Assembly: GCF_937898475.1 (NCBI RefSeq)
Contig: NZ_CALEJS010000041.1
Span: 62,001-126,000 of the forward strand
Direction: 5' to 3'
From: an uncultured Chitinophaga sp.
Lineage (GTDB): Bacteria; Bacteroidota; Bacteroidia; Chitinophagales; Chitinophagaceae
DNA: 64,000 nt
Below are positions 26,005 through 34,974 of the stretch, piece by piece. The notes below the pieces were generated by a model, which did not search any database, was not told the DNA's origin, and was given only the letters and a program-made list of their open reading frames with translations. Numbering within the stretch: position 1 is the stretch's first letter; each line of letters starts with the position of its first letter. Made by a program: the position numbers and the translations under genes.

Positions 26005-26982
26005 GTGAACAAAAAAACGCTTAATGACAATACTTGTGCAGTAACTCCCGGATTTGAAGGCATTGTAGGTAACAGCCGGCTATTACTGAATGTATTTGAT
26101 CACATTTCAAAGGTAGCGCCTTTTGACACTACTGTGCTCATACAGGGAGAAAGCGGCACCGGAAAGGAAAGGATCGCAGATTGCATTCATCACCTTTCAT
26201 CCCGCAAGAGCAGGGCATTGGTAAAAGTGAACTGCGCTACGCTACCTGCCACACTGATCGAATCTGAGCTATTCGGCCATGAAAGAGGTGCATTTACCGG
26301 TGCTGTTGCCCGAAGAACAGGAAAATTCGAACAGGCGGATGGCGGCACTATTTTCCTGGATGAAATCGGTGAAATGCCGCCTGATCTGCAGGTAAAATTA
26401 TTGCGGGTATTACAGGAAAAGGAAATAGAACCTATTGGCGGCAGATCATCCGTAAAAGTAGATGTTCGTGTGGTGGCTGCTACCAACCGGAACCTGGAGA
26501 GGGATGTGAGAGAAGGCCGTTTCCGTCTTGATCTGTATTACCGGCTCAATGTGTTCCCCATCGTGCTGCCCTCATTAAGAGAACGGGTGGAAGATATACC
26601 TGCTCTTGCCCATCATTTTATAGACATCTACAGCCGCAGCTCGGGGAAAAGCATCACAGGATTGTCTGATAAGGTATTAAACAGTATGATGGCCTATAGC
26701 TGGCCCGGCAATATCCGAGAACTGGAGCATCTGATAGAGAGAAGCGTACTGCTGGCCCAGGGAAGTATTATTGATGAAATATCCTTACCGGTGCTGCATA
26801 TGCAGGATATCAGGATAAAGACCATCCAGGAAAACGAACGGGACTATATTGTCACTGTCCTGAAAAAATGTAATGGCAAAATATGGGGCAGCGGCGGAGC
26901 CGCAGAAATGCTGGACGTTCCGCCATCAACGTTAAAGTCCAAGATGAAACGGCTGGGGATCAGGAAAGAGAATATCGGGTAG
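26005..26982 (+). CDS. Sigma-54-type AAA+ activator without N-terminal sensory domain
   Basis: A 325-residue bacterial enhancer-binding protein. The AAA+ domain fills residues 20-250: Walker A GESGTGKE (48-55), the sigma-54 contact loop GAFTGA (95-100), Walker B GGTIFLDEIGEMP and the arginine-finger region RFRLDLYYRLNVFPI. The C-terminus is a Fis-type helix-turn-helix (AAEMLDVPPSTLKSKMKRLGI). There is no receiver, PAS or GAF domain, so the activator may be always active or controlled by level. The start codon is GTG. The 98 bp after its stop carry one copy of a 41-bp repeat. Confidence 0.88.
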   Translation: MNKKTLNDNTCAVTPGFEGIVGNSRLLLNVFDHISKVAPFDTTVLIQGESGTGKERIADCIHHLSSRKSRALVKVNCATLPATLIESELFGHERGAFTGAVARRTGKFEQADGGTIFLDEIGEMPPDLQVKLLRVLQEKEIEPIGGRSSVKVDVRVVAATNRNLERDVREGRFRLDLYYRLNVFPIVLPSLRERVEDIPALAHHFIDIYSRSSGKSITGLSDKVLNSMMAYSWPGNIRELEHLIERSVLLAQGSIIDEISLPVLHMQDIRIKTIQENERDYIVTVLKKCNGKIWGSGGAAEMLDVPPSTLKSKMKRLGIRKENIG

Positions 26983-26996
26983 GTTACCGGGGTAAT

Positions 26997-27037
26997 GAAA
27001 GGTGTTTCAGAAATCCGAGACAGTGTCTCGGAAATTG
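26997..27037. repeat. 41-bp repeat, intergenic copy
   Basis: Identical over 41 bp to 27764-27804, in the same orientation. The centre is CCGAGACAgTGTCTCGG, an 8-bp-arm palindrome around one base. It lies between the stop of the regulator gene and the stop of the DUF1016 gene. Confidence 0.75.
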
Positions 27038-27079
27038 TAATGCACTGCAATCTGATGGAACATTGGGAGATTTACCGGA

Positions 27080-28129
27080 CTATTCCAACTGTTTCTTCAA
27101 CGCTGCTTTGCTGGGCAGGTAAAGTTTATACTCCCTTGAAAATATTTGTTTGTTGTTCTCTGGCAAAGTAAATTCCACAATGGTTTTGCTATCTTCCTTG
27201 CAAAGCACAATTCCAATGGTAGCCCCTTCCTCAGGCATTTTCACGATCCGGTCATAATAGTTCACGTACATTTGCATTTGTCCGATATCCTGGTGGGTAA
27301 GCCTTCCAATCTTGAGATCAAACAGCACAAAACAACGTAGCAGGCGATTGTAAAAAACCAGGTCTACATAAAAGTGGGTATTATCAAATGTGAGACGACG
27401 TTGTCGTCCTTCAAACAGAAAACCCTTACCTAATTCCAACATGAAATGTTCAAGCTTATTAATGATGGCAGTTTCCAGTTCACTCTCAGAGTAGCTTAGA
27501 CCTTCCTGAAGATCGAGAAATTCAAGGACGAAAGAATTCTTCAGGGCGTCTCCGGGAGATTCCACGATTTGCCCTTTCCTGGCAAGTGTTTTAACTCCAT
27601 TTTTGTCACGGCTTAATGCCAATCGCTCATAGAGCGAAGACTGGAATTGACGTTGCAATTCACGAACAGACCAGCTATTCTGCATGGTTTCAATCTCATA
27701 GAACTTCCTTTCCTGCTTGTCTTTTATTTTTAGCAGTTGCACATAGTGCGACCAGCTTAGCCGGAAAGGTGTTTCAGAAATCCGAGACAGTGTCTCGGAA
27801 ATTGCAGTCTGTTTCTTTGAAGAAGTTGGCGCTATTGTCTTAGCCCTTCTTCTATACTCCAGATAGAATAAACGCATCAGCTCCAGGTTATCTACAGAAT
27901 AACCTTTACCAAACTCCGAAGTCAGGGATTTACTTAAGCGCTTCAAAGTCTCCCTGGCATATTTTGCACGCCTTTCACCAGCCTGCTCATATTCCACAAT
28001 CCTTCGCCCGATCTCGAAATAGGTACGGACCATTAAAGTATTAACACTGGAAACAACCTGCTTTCGGGATAGCGCAATAATCGACTTAACAGATTTATAC
28101 AGTTGCCGCTGGGTAACAAAAGTCTTCAT
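27080..28129 (-). CDS. DUF1016 (YhcG-like) PDDEXK nuclease family protein
   Basis: A 349-residue YhcG/DUF1016 protein. The N-terminal helical domain (about 1-150) includes YFEIGRRIVEYEQ and LSWSHYVQLLKI; the C-terminal PDDEXK-like domain includes FYVDLVFYNRLLRCFVLFDLKIG and QDIGQMQMYVNYYD, where the usual E-x-K appears as DLK. Family members are predicted DNA-repair or defence nucleases and are often found near restriction systems; none is seen here. A 41-bp repeat lies in frame at about residues 109-122 (coding ISETLSRISETPF), just before LSWSHY, and the gene stays intact. Confidence 0.85.
   Translation of the reverse strand: MKTFVTQRQLYKSVKSIIALSRKQVVSSVNTLMVRTYFEIGRRIVEYEQAGERRAKYARETLKRLSKSLTSEFGKGYSVDNLELMRLFYLEYRRRAKTIAPTSSKKQTAISETLSRISETPFRLSWSHYVQLLKIKDKQERKFYEIETMQNSWSVRELQRQFQSSLYERLALSRDKNGVKTLARKGQIVESPGDALKNSFVLEFLDLQEGLSYSESELETAIINKLEHFMLELGKGFLFEGRQRRLTFDNTHFYVDLVFYNRLLRCFVLFDLKIGRLTHQDIGQMQMYVNYYDRIVKMPEEGATIGIVLCKEDSKTIVEFTLPENNKQIFSREYKLYLPSKAALKKQLE
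27764..27804. repeat. 41-bp repeat, copy inside the DUF1016 coding sequence
   Basis: Exact match to 26997-27037, 767 bp away. Within the gene it is read in frame without stop and encodes the internally repetitive peptide ISETLSRISETPF. Confidence 0.75.
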
Positions 28130-28204
28130 AAAAAAGCGTGAATGTATAAACAGCCCGGAGAATAGCGGGTTAATCCGTTGTTAATAAGTTTATCAGAATG
28201 ATAA

Positions 28205-29950
28205 TTATATCCTCGACCCACTCAACTTCACATCCGCCCTTGCAAAGGCCTTATCATATCTCTTCTTCACAGCTGCGGCCTGACTGTTCTTTTTTTGTGC
28301 CTGCAGGCTCTTATACAAACCTATCAATGCCCAGCCGCTTTCGGGATAAGCCTTGAGATCTTCCTGGTAATACTTTTCTGCGAGATCATGTTGCCCGGCT
28401 TGTATCAGTATTTCTCCCAGTATTTCACGCACGGGCTGATGCCAGTCTACCGGTTCGTTGTAAAGCAGTTCGTCTTCCAGCTGTATAGCGGCATTCAGCA
28501 CATCAATGGCGGAAGCATAATTTTGTTGTGCAGCAGCCGTCTCACCTCTCACTATCTTTTCTGCTATTTCCATTACTATGTAAGATGAATTGCGGGCCCC
28601 CACCTCTATACTTTTAAGCGAGGTATCACTGCGAATGGCGCTAATGTCCTCCGCTGCCGCCAGTGCCTCTGCAATCTGTCCTTTACGCGCATAAGCAACG
28701 CCGCGGCCATAATGCCACATGGCAGTTACAAATTTCCAGTCTTTGTTGGGGGCAGGCATCTGCAACAGCGAATCATACTGGCCAAATCGCACCATGGCAA
28801 AGATAGGTGTGGCGTATAACTGCTGAATAACATAACCAAATGGGCTTAACATCATAGCACGGTCTGCCTTGCTCTGCAGATCACGGGCGGCCTGGAGGGC
28901 TACTTCACGGCGGCCTTCAAGGGTGGCACAGGCCCAGAGGAAATGATAGTTGTGCGGGTGATACATAAGCGCATACAGACCCTGCGAATGGCATTCGGTA
29001 AGGTAGGCCAGGTCTGCTTTAATAGACTCCTGGTTTGTGAGCGAACCTTCATGATACTTGCCGGTCCGGATATAGATATGCGCAGGCATATGAACCAGGT
29101 GACCAGCATTCGGCATCAGGGTACGCAGGCGATCAGCGCTGGCCATTCCCTTCGCCGGCTCAGCAGAAGCTTCTACGGCGTGTATATAGAAGTGATTGGC
29201 GCCGGGGTGATCGTTCCTTGCGCTTAAAACGCCCTCCAGTAATTCGAGGATTTCCGGTGTCCAGGACTGGGGCGTACCGTCTTTCAGCCAGTAGTCCCAG
29301 GGGTGGAGGTCCATGATGGCTTCTGCACTCAGGGCCGCAACGTCAGGATCGTCCGGGTATTGCCGGTGCGCTTCCCGCATGGCGGCGGCGTAAGCTTCAT
29401 CCAGCGGGGCCCTGTCTGCCGGCGGGTTGGCTACATAACGTTTGGCGATGGCATTGATCAGTGCCTTTTCTTTGGGCGACGCGTTATCCATCAAAGACAG
29501 TGCTTTGTTTACAGCCTCCACTACCCTGCTCTCGTCTGAGGCATCCATAGGTGCATTGATATTGGGACCAAGCGTAAGGGCCTGGCCCCAGTAGCTCATG
29601 GCGCAGGAAGGGTCCAAACGGGCCGCTTCTGCAAAGGCACGATAAGCTTCCAGGTGGTTGAAGCCGTAGTACAGACGGATGCCCTGGTCAAAGAAGTCCT
29701 GTGCCCCGGGTACCGCGGTGGTAATTTCGAAATGATAATCGCCCAGGCCTTCCAAACGCGGTGCAAAGGGCCTGGTGGAATCGGTCATAGCGTCCAGGAA
29801 GCTCCTGTCGGGCAATGCGCAATAGGCGTATACCCGTTCAGGTGCGGCGGCAACAACGAGTGGTGCGTTGGCTGAACGGTAATAACGGATGGCAGACAAT
29901 AGCAAAACAGCTGCTAACAGGGAAAGGGGCAGTAATAACAATCGTTTCAT
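28205..29950 (-). CDS. Tetratricopeptide-repeat protein, membrane-anchored or exported
   Basis: A 581-residue protein with an N-terminal hydrophobic segment (MKRLLLLPLSLLAAVLLLSAI) that is a signal peptide or anchor. The rest is mostly helical pairs of TPR type: GIRLYYGFNHLEAYRAFAEAARLDPSCAMSYWGQA near residue 90, and AEKYYQEDLKAYPESGWALIGLYKSL near the C-terminus. The stretch GHLVHMPAHIYIRTGKYHE is also seen in other long bacterial TPR proteins of this shape. Function unknown; such proteins scaffold complexes. It stands alone, downstream in orientation from the inositol oxygenase gene. Confidence 0.75.
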   Translation of the reverse strand: MKRLLLLPLSLLAAVLLLSAIRYYRSANAPLVVAAAPERVYAYCALPDRSFLDAMTDSTRPFAPRLEGLGDYHFEITTAVPGAQDFFDQGIRLYYGFNHLEAYRAFAEAARLDPSCAMSYWGQALTLGPNINAPMDASDESRVVEAVNKALSLMDNASPKEKALINAIAKRYVANPPADRAPLDEAYAAAMREAHRQYPDDPDVAALSAEAIMDLHPWDYWLKDGTPQSWTPEILELLEGVLSARNDHPGANHFYIHAVEASAEPAKGMASADRLRTLMPNAGHLVHMPAHIYIRTGKYHEGSLTNQESIKADLAYLTECHSQGLYALMYHPHNYHFLWACATLEGRREVALQAARDLQSKADRAMMLSPFGYVIQQLYATPIFAMVRFGQYDSLLQMPAPNKDWKFVTAMWHYGRGVAYARKGQIAEALAAAEDISAIRSDTSLKSIEVGARNSSYIVMEIAEKIVRGETAAAQQNYASAIDVLNAAIQLEDELLYNEPVDWHQPVREILGEILIQAGQHDLAEKYYQEDLKAYPESGWALIGLYKSLQAQKKNSQAAAVKKRYDKAFARADVKLSGSRI

Positions 29951-30053
29951 GCTGTGAATGTTTTTGAGGTTAAGATCTGGGGCTGTAAGGAAACAATCAA
30001 AAAAGCGATAATATCAGCACGCGGCAGCTACAAAAGTACAATAATTGCATAAA

Positions 30054-30086
30054 AAAAATGGGCTGCACCCCGGTGCAGCCCATTTT
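30054..30086 (-). terminator. Strong terminator after inositol oxygenase
   Basis: A 12-bp stem (ATGGGCTGCACC / GGTGCAGCCCAT, 30058-30069 and 30072-30083) extended by A/T pairs. On the minus strand it is followed by a run of eight T, 17 nt after the inositol oxygenase stop. On the plus strand a T-rich run also follows. Confidence 0.8.
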
Positions 30087-30102
30087 CATTTTTTAACACC
30101 GT

Positions 30103-30984
30103 TCAGAGACGAATGGTTGCGGGCAAATATTTAGCAATAAGATCTTCGTAATAAGATTTCAGCTCACTCACAACCGGCGGATTCGGGCTCTTGGAATACA
30201 GGTCGTATGGATTGAATTTCTTCACCCATTCAAACATCTTTTTGTCATGATCATTCATCAGGTGCTCATAAGCATGCTCACGGTGCTGGGCATAGAATGA
30301 GTGATAACGGATCATGTATAAAGCCGGTTCGGGCAGATAGTCTTTGGTGATATGATAGAGGTACTCATCGTGCCCCCATGACATATGCACATTATCCAGC
30401 CCGCAATTAGGCGAGTACACGCCATATTTGGTATTGTATCTTTCGTCGTTAATGTCCGGATTGTCTTTGAAAAACTCCGGGTATACGATCTTGTCTGAGA
30501 ACTGGCAGCCCACCGGGAAGGTATCTCCCACTACCGCCCATTGTGCTTCACCGAACAGGCAAAGCACTTTACCCATATCGTGAATAAAGCCGGTCAGTAC
30601 GAACCAGTCGGGATGACCGTCGGCACGGATGGCTTCTGCTGTCTGCAGCAGGTGCTGCAGCTGGTCAAGATCTATATCGGGATCGGAATCATCCACCAGG
30701 GTATTCAGGAATTCCATGGCATTCCACACCGGCATTTCCTTACGGTTAAATTGCAGGAACTCTTTCTTCTTTTCCTGCACAAAATCGTATGTCTGGTACT
30801 TATGGTTAAGGCGGTAAAACTCACGTACAGTATCCCGGCCCGGGTTATCGTAGTTACGATACTCCTCTTTCGCCTTGGATGGTTGCCCTTCTTCCGGATA
30901 ACGTTTTAATACATCATCTTCCCATTGCTCAATGCTCTGAAGCGGTTGCAGTTCTTCATTTGAAAATTGGTTTGCTACCCTCAT
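30103..30984 (-). CDS. Inositol oxygenase (MIOX) family protein
   Basis: A 293-residue non-haem di-iron oxygenase that would convert myo-inositol to D-glucuronate. The HD-type iron site is visible as TGFIHDMGKVL, followed by DNVHMSWGHDEYLYH and MIRYHSFYAQH, which together supply the His and Asp ligands. The N-terminal part contains YRNYDNPGRDTVREFYRLNHKYQTYDFV, typical of the animal/plant-type family. Length is normal (about 280-300). A sodium/solute symporter gene follows upstream on the same strand, 123 bp away, suggesting uptake of inositol or a related sugar for this enzyme. Confidence 0.9.
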   Translation of the reverse strand: MRVANQFSNEELQPLQSIEQWEDDVLKRYPEEGQPSKAKEEYRNYDNPGRDTVREFYRLNHKYQTYDFVQEKKKEFLQFNRKEMPVWNAMEFLNTLVDDSDPDIDLDQLQHLLQTAEAIRADGHPDWFVLTGFIHDMGKVLCLFGEAQWAVVGDTFPVGCQFSDKIVYPEFFKDNPDINDERYNTKYGVYSPNCGLDNVHMSWGHDEYLYHITKDYLPEPALYMIRYHSFYAQHREHAYEHLMNDHDKKMFEWVKKFNPYDLYSKSPNPPVVSELKSYYEDLIAKYLPATIRL

Positions 30985-31107
30985 AAACGTGAATTTTTAA
31001 GCGTTTTTATTGCCTTTTTTTTGACGGCTATCTACCTAAATTTACAAATTTCAATCGATTTCCGGTAACTTTTTTATGCTAAAATTATGTTACTGTTTAG
31101 CGGTTTA

Positions 31108-32739
31108 TCACCAGAAAACAGTGTACAATGCCGTAAGGATCCCTACGATGATAACAGACCCGACAATGAAAGCGGGGGATGTTTTGAACATTGAAGTGTC
31201 TATGTGAATGATCCGGGGCAGGTATTTGCTTTTACTATCCATCAGGGTGATGATGATCATCAGCACCACCAGTATCACAAATACAATGGTCATACGGTCC
31301 AGGAAGGGATAGTCCGGGAACTGCCCGTTAGTCCACACCGGGAGAAATTTCAGTATGGTAGACAGCGGGATGGTGAGCAGGGCCCCTGTCAGCGCTGCGG
31401 CTGAGGTAGTACGTTTCCAGAGGAATCCCAGGAGGAAAATGGCCAGTACACCGGGAGAAATAAAGCCCACATACTCCTGTATGAACTGGTACGCCTGATC
31501 CAACGTAGTGAGTGCCGGTGCTACAATGCTGGCGATCACCATAGAGATGATCACGGTATAGCGGCCTACACGCACCAGGTGCTTTTCTGAAGCGTCCTTA
31601 TTGAAAAAGCGTTTGTAAATGTCCAGTGAAAAGATGGTGGAGATACTATTGGCCTTACCTGCAAGCGAAGCCACTACCGCGGCGGTCAGGGCTGCAAAAG
31701 CCAGACCTTTGAGACCGGGAGGCAAAAGGTTCATGAGCGTGGGATAAGCCTGATCAGGTTTAACCACACCGGCGGCGTTGGTCATCTCCTGTGCAAACAC
31801 GCCGTTCTTGAACAGCACATAGGCGGTAATACCAGGCAGTACGGCGATCACCGGTATCAGCAGTTTCAGGAAAGCGGCAAACAGTATACCGCTGCGGGCC
31901 GTTTTAAGATCCGCTCCCAGCGCGCGCTGAATGATGTACTGGTTACAGCCCCAGTAGTTCAGGTTATTGATCCACATACCGCCGATCAGCACCGAAAGGC
32001 CGGGTAAGTCTTTATAATAGGGATGCGAATCGTCAAAGATCATATGGAAATGCGTTGGCGCCTGCTCTTTGATCAGGGAAAGGCCTTTCCAGATATTCCT
32101 GCCAAAGCCGAAATGTTCTGACACCAGGTTCAGTGCCAGGTATGTGGTTACCAATCCACCGAGGATGAGCACAAACACCTGCACCACATCGGTATAACCA
32201 ATCACTTTCATACCACCCAGTGTAACAAAAACAGCGAAAATGGCCAGTCCGGCAACACACCAGCCAAAGCTGATGCCCGAAATAGCATTAATGGCCAGGG
32301 CGCCCAGGTAGATAATGGAAGTCAGGTTCACAAATACATATACCAGCAACCAGAACACCGCCATGGTAGTACTTACAGCGGCGTTATAACGTTCCAGCAG
32401 GAACTGCGGCATGGTGTAGATCTTGTTCTTCAGGTACACCGGGATAAAGAATACGGCAACAATGATCAGGGTAGCTGCCGCCATCCACTCATAGGTAGAA
32501 ATAGCCAGGCCCAGGGCAAAGCCGGAGCCGGACATGCCGATAAAATGCTCTGCAGAGATATTGGACGCGATCAAAGATGCGCCAATAGCCCACCAGGTAA
32601 GGGATCCTTCTGCCAGGAAAAAATCTTTTGTACTGGCAACAGCTGAACGTTTACGGCGGAAAATGTAATAGCCGTAACCGGAGACCAGTATGAAATAAAA
32701 GAGAAAAACTAAGTAGTCCGGGAATTGTAGATGATTCAT
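31108..32739 (-). CDS. Sodium/solute symporter (SLC5/SSS family)
   Basis: A 543-residue transporter with about 14 membrane helices. Family marks include DFFLAEGSLTWWAIGASLIASNISAEHFIGMSGSGFA at the start, the GLAFAALTAAVVASLAGKANSISTIFSLDIYKRFF segment, and GFISPGVLAIFLLGFLWKR. It resembles the sugar/inositol branch (vSGLT-like). It precedes the inositol oxygenase gene on the same strand, so myo-inositol, glucose or a uronate are likely cargoes. The open frame extends 57 codons upstream through an intergenic CCAAATACC-type repeat; ATG 32739 gives a normal first helix. Confidence 0.88.
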   Translation of the reverse strand: MNHLQFPDYLVFLFYFILVSGYGYYIFRRKRSAVASTKDFFLAEGSLTWWAIGASLIASNISAEHFIGMSGSGFALGLAISTYEWMAAATLIIVAVFFIPVYLKNKIYTMPQFLLERYNAAVSTTMAVFWLLVYVFVNLTSIIYLGALAINAISGISFGWCVAGLAIFAVFVTLGGMKVIGYTDVVQVFVLILGGLVTTYLALNLVSEHFGFGRNIWKGLSLIKEQAPTHFHMIFDDSHPYYKDLPGLSVLIGGMWINNLNYWGCNQYIIQRALGADLKTARSGILFAAFLKLLIPVIAVLPGITAYVLFKNGVFAQEMTNAAGVVKPDQAYPTLMNLLPPGLKGLAFAALTAAVVASLAGKANSISTIFSLDIYKRFFNKDASEKHLVRVGRYTVIISMVIASIVAPALTTLDQAYQFIQEYVGFISPGVLAIFLLGFLWKRTTSAAALTGALLTIPLSTILKFLPVWTNGQFPDYPFLDRMTIVFVILVVLMIIITLMDSKSKYLPRIIHIDTSMFKTSPAFIVGSVIIVGILTALYTVFW

Positions 32740-32779
32740 AACGCGGGAAGATAAATAATAAGGGAGTAAAATAAAAATA

Positions 32780-32880
32780 CAAGTGATAAAATCCAAATAC
32801 CAAATACCAGCATCCAGCATCCAAATGGCAAATTCGAGGGTAGGGAGTGCAAGATGCAAATTTGGGATCCAAAATTGTAT
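32780..32880. repeat. CCAAATACC/CCAGCATCC-type simple repeat
   Basis: A run of related 7-10 bp words (CCAAATACC, CCAGCATCC, CCAAATGGC, then GGGATCCAAAATTG) in the spacer between the symporter and the divergent membrane-protein gene. Same family as the arrays at 7431 and 46700. Confidence 0.45.
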
Positions 32881-32973
32881 AGGCTGAAATGCCGGAAGGC
32901 GGATGAACATTCAGGCAGGATTTGGTTTTTAACTATTCTGCCAATAATTTGAGGTATTAAACAGCACGCGCTC

Positions 32974-34005
32974 ATGCTTGAGGTAGATAAAAGAGATGCC
33001 CGCCTGCTTGAAAAAGCCATTACGGAATGGCAGGCATCACAATTCATTAACCCGGAACAGGCGCAGCAAATGCGGCAGGGATACAGGGTACGCGAAGCCA
33101 ATACAGACTGGCAAACCATTACGCTGTATATTTTTATTGCGGCTATTTCCTGTGCGCTGATGGCATTTGGGTCACTGGTGCTGGATGAGAAGTGGATAGA
33201 AGTGCTGCGCAAAAAGCTGTCGCTGACGGATAGTGTAATAGCAGCGTTGTTTGCGCTGCTAACCATATTCCTGTGCTATCATGGCTACCGGCGGCGGCAG
33301 CAACAGCCCCGCTTTTCACTGAACAGGGAATTTTACTGGCTTTTGCCCATTCTCAGTACGGGCGTAACGGTAGTGTACCTTGGAAAAAGCCTGCAATACC
33401 TGGATGGCAATTATGGCGTTTTCTGGCTGCTGGCCACCGTTACCTACGGCATACTGGGCATACTGCTGCCCTCTCCCCTGCTGTGGACGGCCACCCTGCT
33501 TTGCCTGATACCTGCCTATGTAAAGATCAGCTATTATATTACGGATGATGCCTCCTGGTTCCTGGGTATGAACCTGCCCTGCCGTATGTTTGTACTGGCA
33601 GCCATCATGCTGTTGCTACACCGGCTGGCGCTCTCCTATAAAAAGTACCAATCCGTACAGCATATCACCTGGGTGGGCGGCTGGCTGTTACTGCTGCTTG
33701 CCGCCTGGCTTATTTCCATCTTCGGCAACAGCGGCACCTGGAGTGAATGGCAGCAGATACGGCAGTACCAGTTACTGTGGTGGGTGCTGGCTTATACCTT
33801 GCTGTGTGCCGCCATAGTATGGCTGGGTATCCGGATGCGGGACAACCTGGTGCGCGACTTTGGCATCGTGTTCCTGCTACTGGATATGTATACCCGTTAT
33901 TTTGAATACCTGTGGGACCGTACCCATAAAGGCATCTTCTTCACTATACTGGCGCTCTCTTTCTGGTGGATAGGGCGCAGGATTGAAAAATGGAAAAAGA
34001 TCTAG
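32974..34005 (+). CDS. Polytopic membrane protein, DUF2157-like
   Basis: A 343-residue protein with a cytoplasmic N-terminal helix region (residues 1-45, including WQASQFINPEQAQQMRQGY, the layout of DUF2157 N-termini) followed by about nine membrane segments. It ends WWIGRRIEKWKKI, a basic cytoplasmic tail. No function is known for the family. Its stop codon overlaps the stop of the convergent lipoprotein gene in a shared CTAG (34002-34005). Confidence 0.65.
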   Translation: MLEVDKRDARLLEKAITEWQASQFINPEQAQQMRQGYRVREANTDWQTITLYIFIAAISCALMAFGSLVLDEKWIEVLRKKLSLTDSVIAALFALLTIFLCYHGYRRRQQQPRFSLNREFYWLLPILSTGVTVVYLGKSLQYLDGNYGVFWLLATVTYGILGILLPSPLLWTATLLCLIPAYVKISYYITDDASWFLGMNLPCRMFVLAAIMLLLHRLALSYKKYQSVQHITWVGGWLLLLLAAWLISIFGNSGTWSEWQQIRQYQLLWWVLAYTLLCAAIVWLGIRMRDNLVRDFGIVFLLLDMYTRYFEYLWDRTHKGIFFTILALSFWWIGRRIEKWKKI

Positions 34006-34892
34006 GGATTTACCGTTATGGTAAAGTTGCTGACCACTTCGCGATGCTCGTCTATTGAACTGTTGAAAGCCACAAAAGTAAGGTCATAAGTACCGGGCTT
34101 GCTGTAAATGTAATAATAGTTGTTAACCGTTGCGCTGCCCAGGTCCCTGATCACAAGGCCTGCATCCCGTACCACCATGCTCAGGTCAAAGGCCCTTGAG
34201 ATCAGCCAGTCATCATTATCTTCTTTTGTACTGCCGGCAATCGTGCCATTGATCGAAACCTGTCCGCTGGCAGGCACACTCCACGCTACTGTTGGATTCT
34301 TAAGATCAACGGCCGCCCATCCGGCCTGGCTGGCGGCAACAATGGCAGACACCTTATCCGGCAGCACATGTTTGATGTCGAATGTGCGGATAAACCAGCT
34401 GGGTTGTTTCAGTGAATCGCTGTAGTAGCCCTGGTAACGCAGTGCAATGTAGGCGGGCTTCCGCTGCTTTGCAAAGGCACTGAGATCAATGATGCCGGAA
34501 GGAGTTCTGTCGGCGCCTGTAGAAAGTACGGCCTGCCCGGTGATATCCGTCCAGCCGGCATTCATCACACTGGTGGAATCATATGTGCCGTTAAAGTCTG
34601 TAGACACCAGCAATGTAAGCGTATTCAGCTGGCCGCGGTTCTGCAGGTAAGACGTGAACTCCAGCTGCGGACTGCCGTCTGCAGCAGTGCGGTCTTTATA
34701 CTGGTAATTGAAACCCGGCTCACCGGAGTAGAAGGTAATATTATCTGCCTGGCCACTGAAACTAAAACGTACCGTATCTCCCACCTTAAAAGTGCTGCCG
34801 GAAATACTTACATCAAAATTGGGTGCAGCTACTTCCAGCTTTCGACAGCTGACCAGCAGGCAAAAAAGACATATGCAGATGAGCGTTCTCAT
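34002..34892 (-). CDS. Surface lipoprotein of the SUS locus (DUF5017-like)
   Basis: A 296-residue lipoprotein with a signal peptide ending in the lipobox LLVSC (Cys about residue 16). The body has an N-terminal Ig-like portion with VGDTVRFSFSGQADNITFYSGEPG, then a lectin-like portion, and ends DLTFVAFNSSIDEHREVVSNFTITVNP, all typical of DUF5017 proteins. These sit in the SusE/F position and are thought to bind glycans at the cell surface. It is 82 bp downstream of the SusD gene. The open frame starts 21 codons earlier, but the lipoprotein signal fixes ATG 34892. Confidence 0.78.
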   Translation of the reverse strand: MRTLICICLFCLLVSCRKLEVAAPNFDVSISGSTFKVGDTVRFSFSGQADNITFYSGEPGFNYQYKDRTAADGSPQLEFTSYLQNRGQLNTLTLLVSTDFNGTYDSTSVMNAGWTDITGQAVLSTGADRTPSGIIDLSAFAKQRKPAYIALRYQGYYSDSLKQPSWFIRTFDIKHVLPDKVSAIVAASQAGWAAVDLKNPTVAWSVPASGQVSINGTIAGSTKEDNDDWLISRAFDLSMVVRDAGLVIRDLGSATVNNYYYIYSKPGTYDLTFVAFNSSIDEHREVVSNFTITVNP

Positions 34893-34974
34893 GTTTTCTG
34901 TTTTGATGTTTGATGTTGTCGGAACCTGAGCAGGTGAATAATTAAAGTTGCACACTTGCCCGGTGTTCAGACTG

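Noticed and set aside
32740..32910. 57-codon N-terminal extension of the SSS transporter
   Set aside because: The extra codons are translated intergenic repeat; ATG 32739 gives a normal transporter N-terminus.
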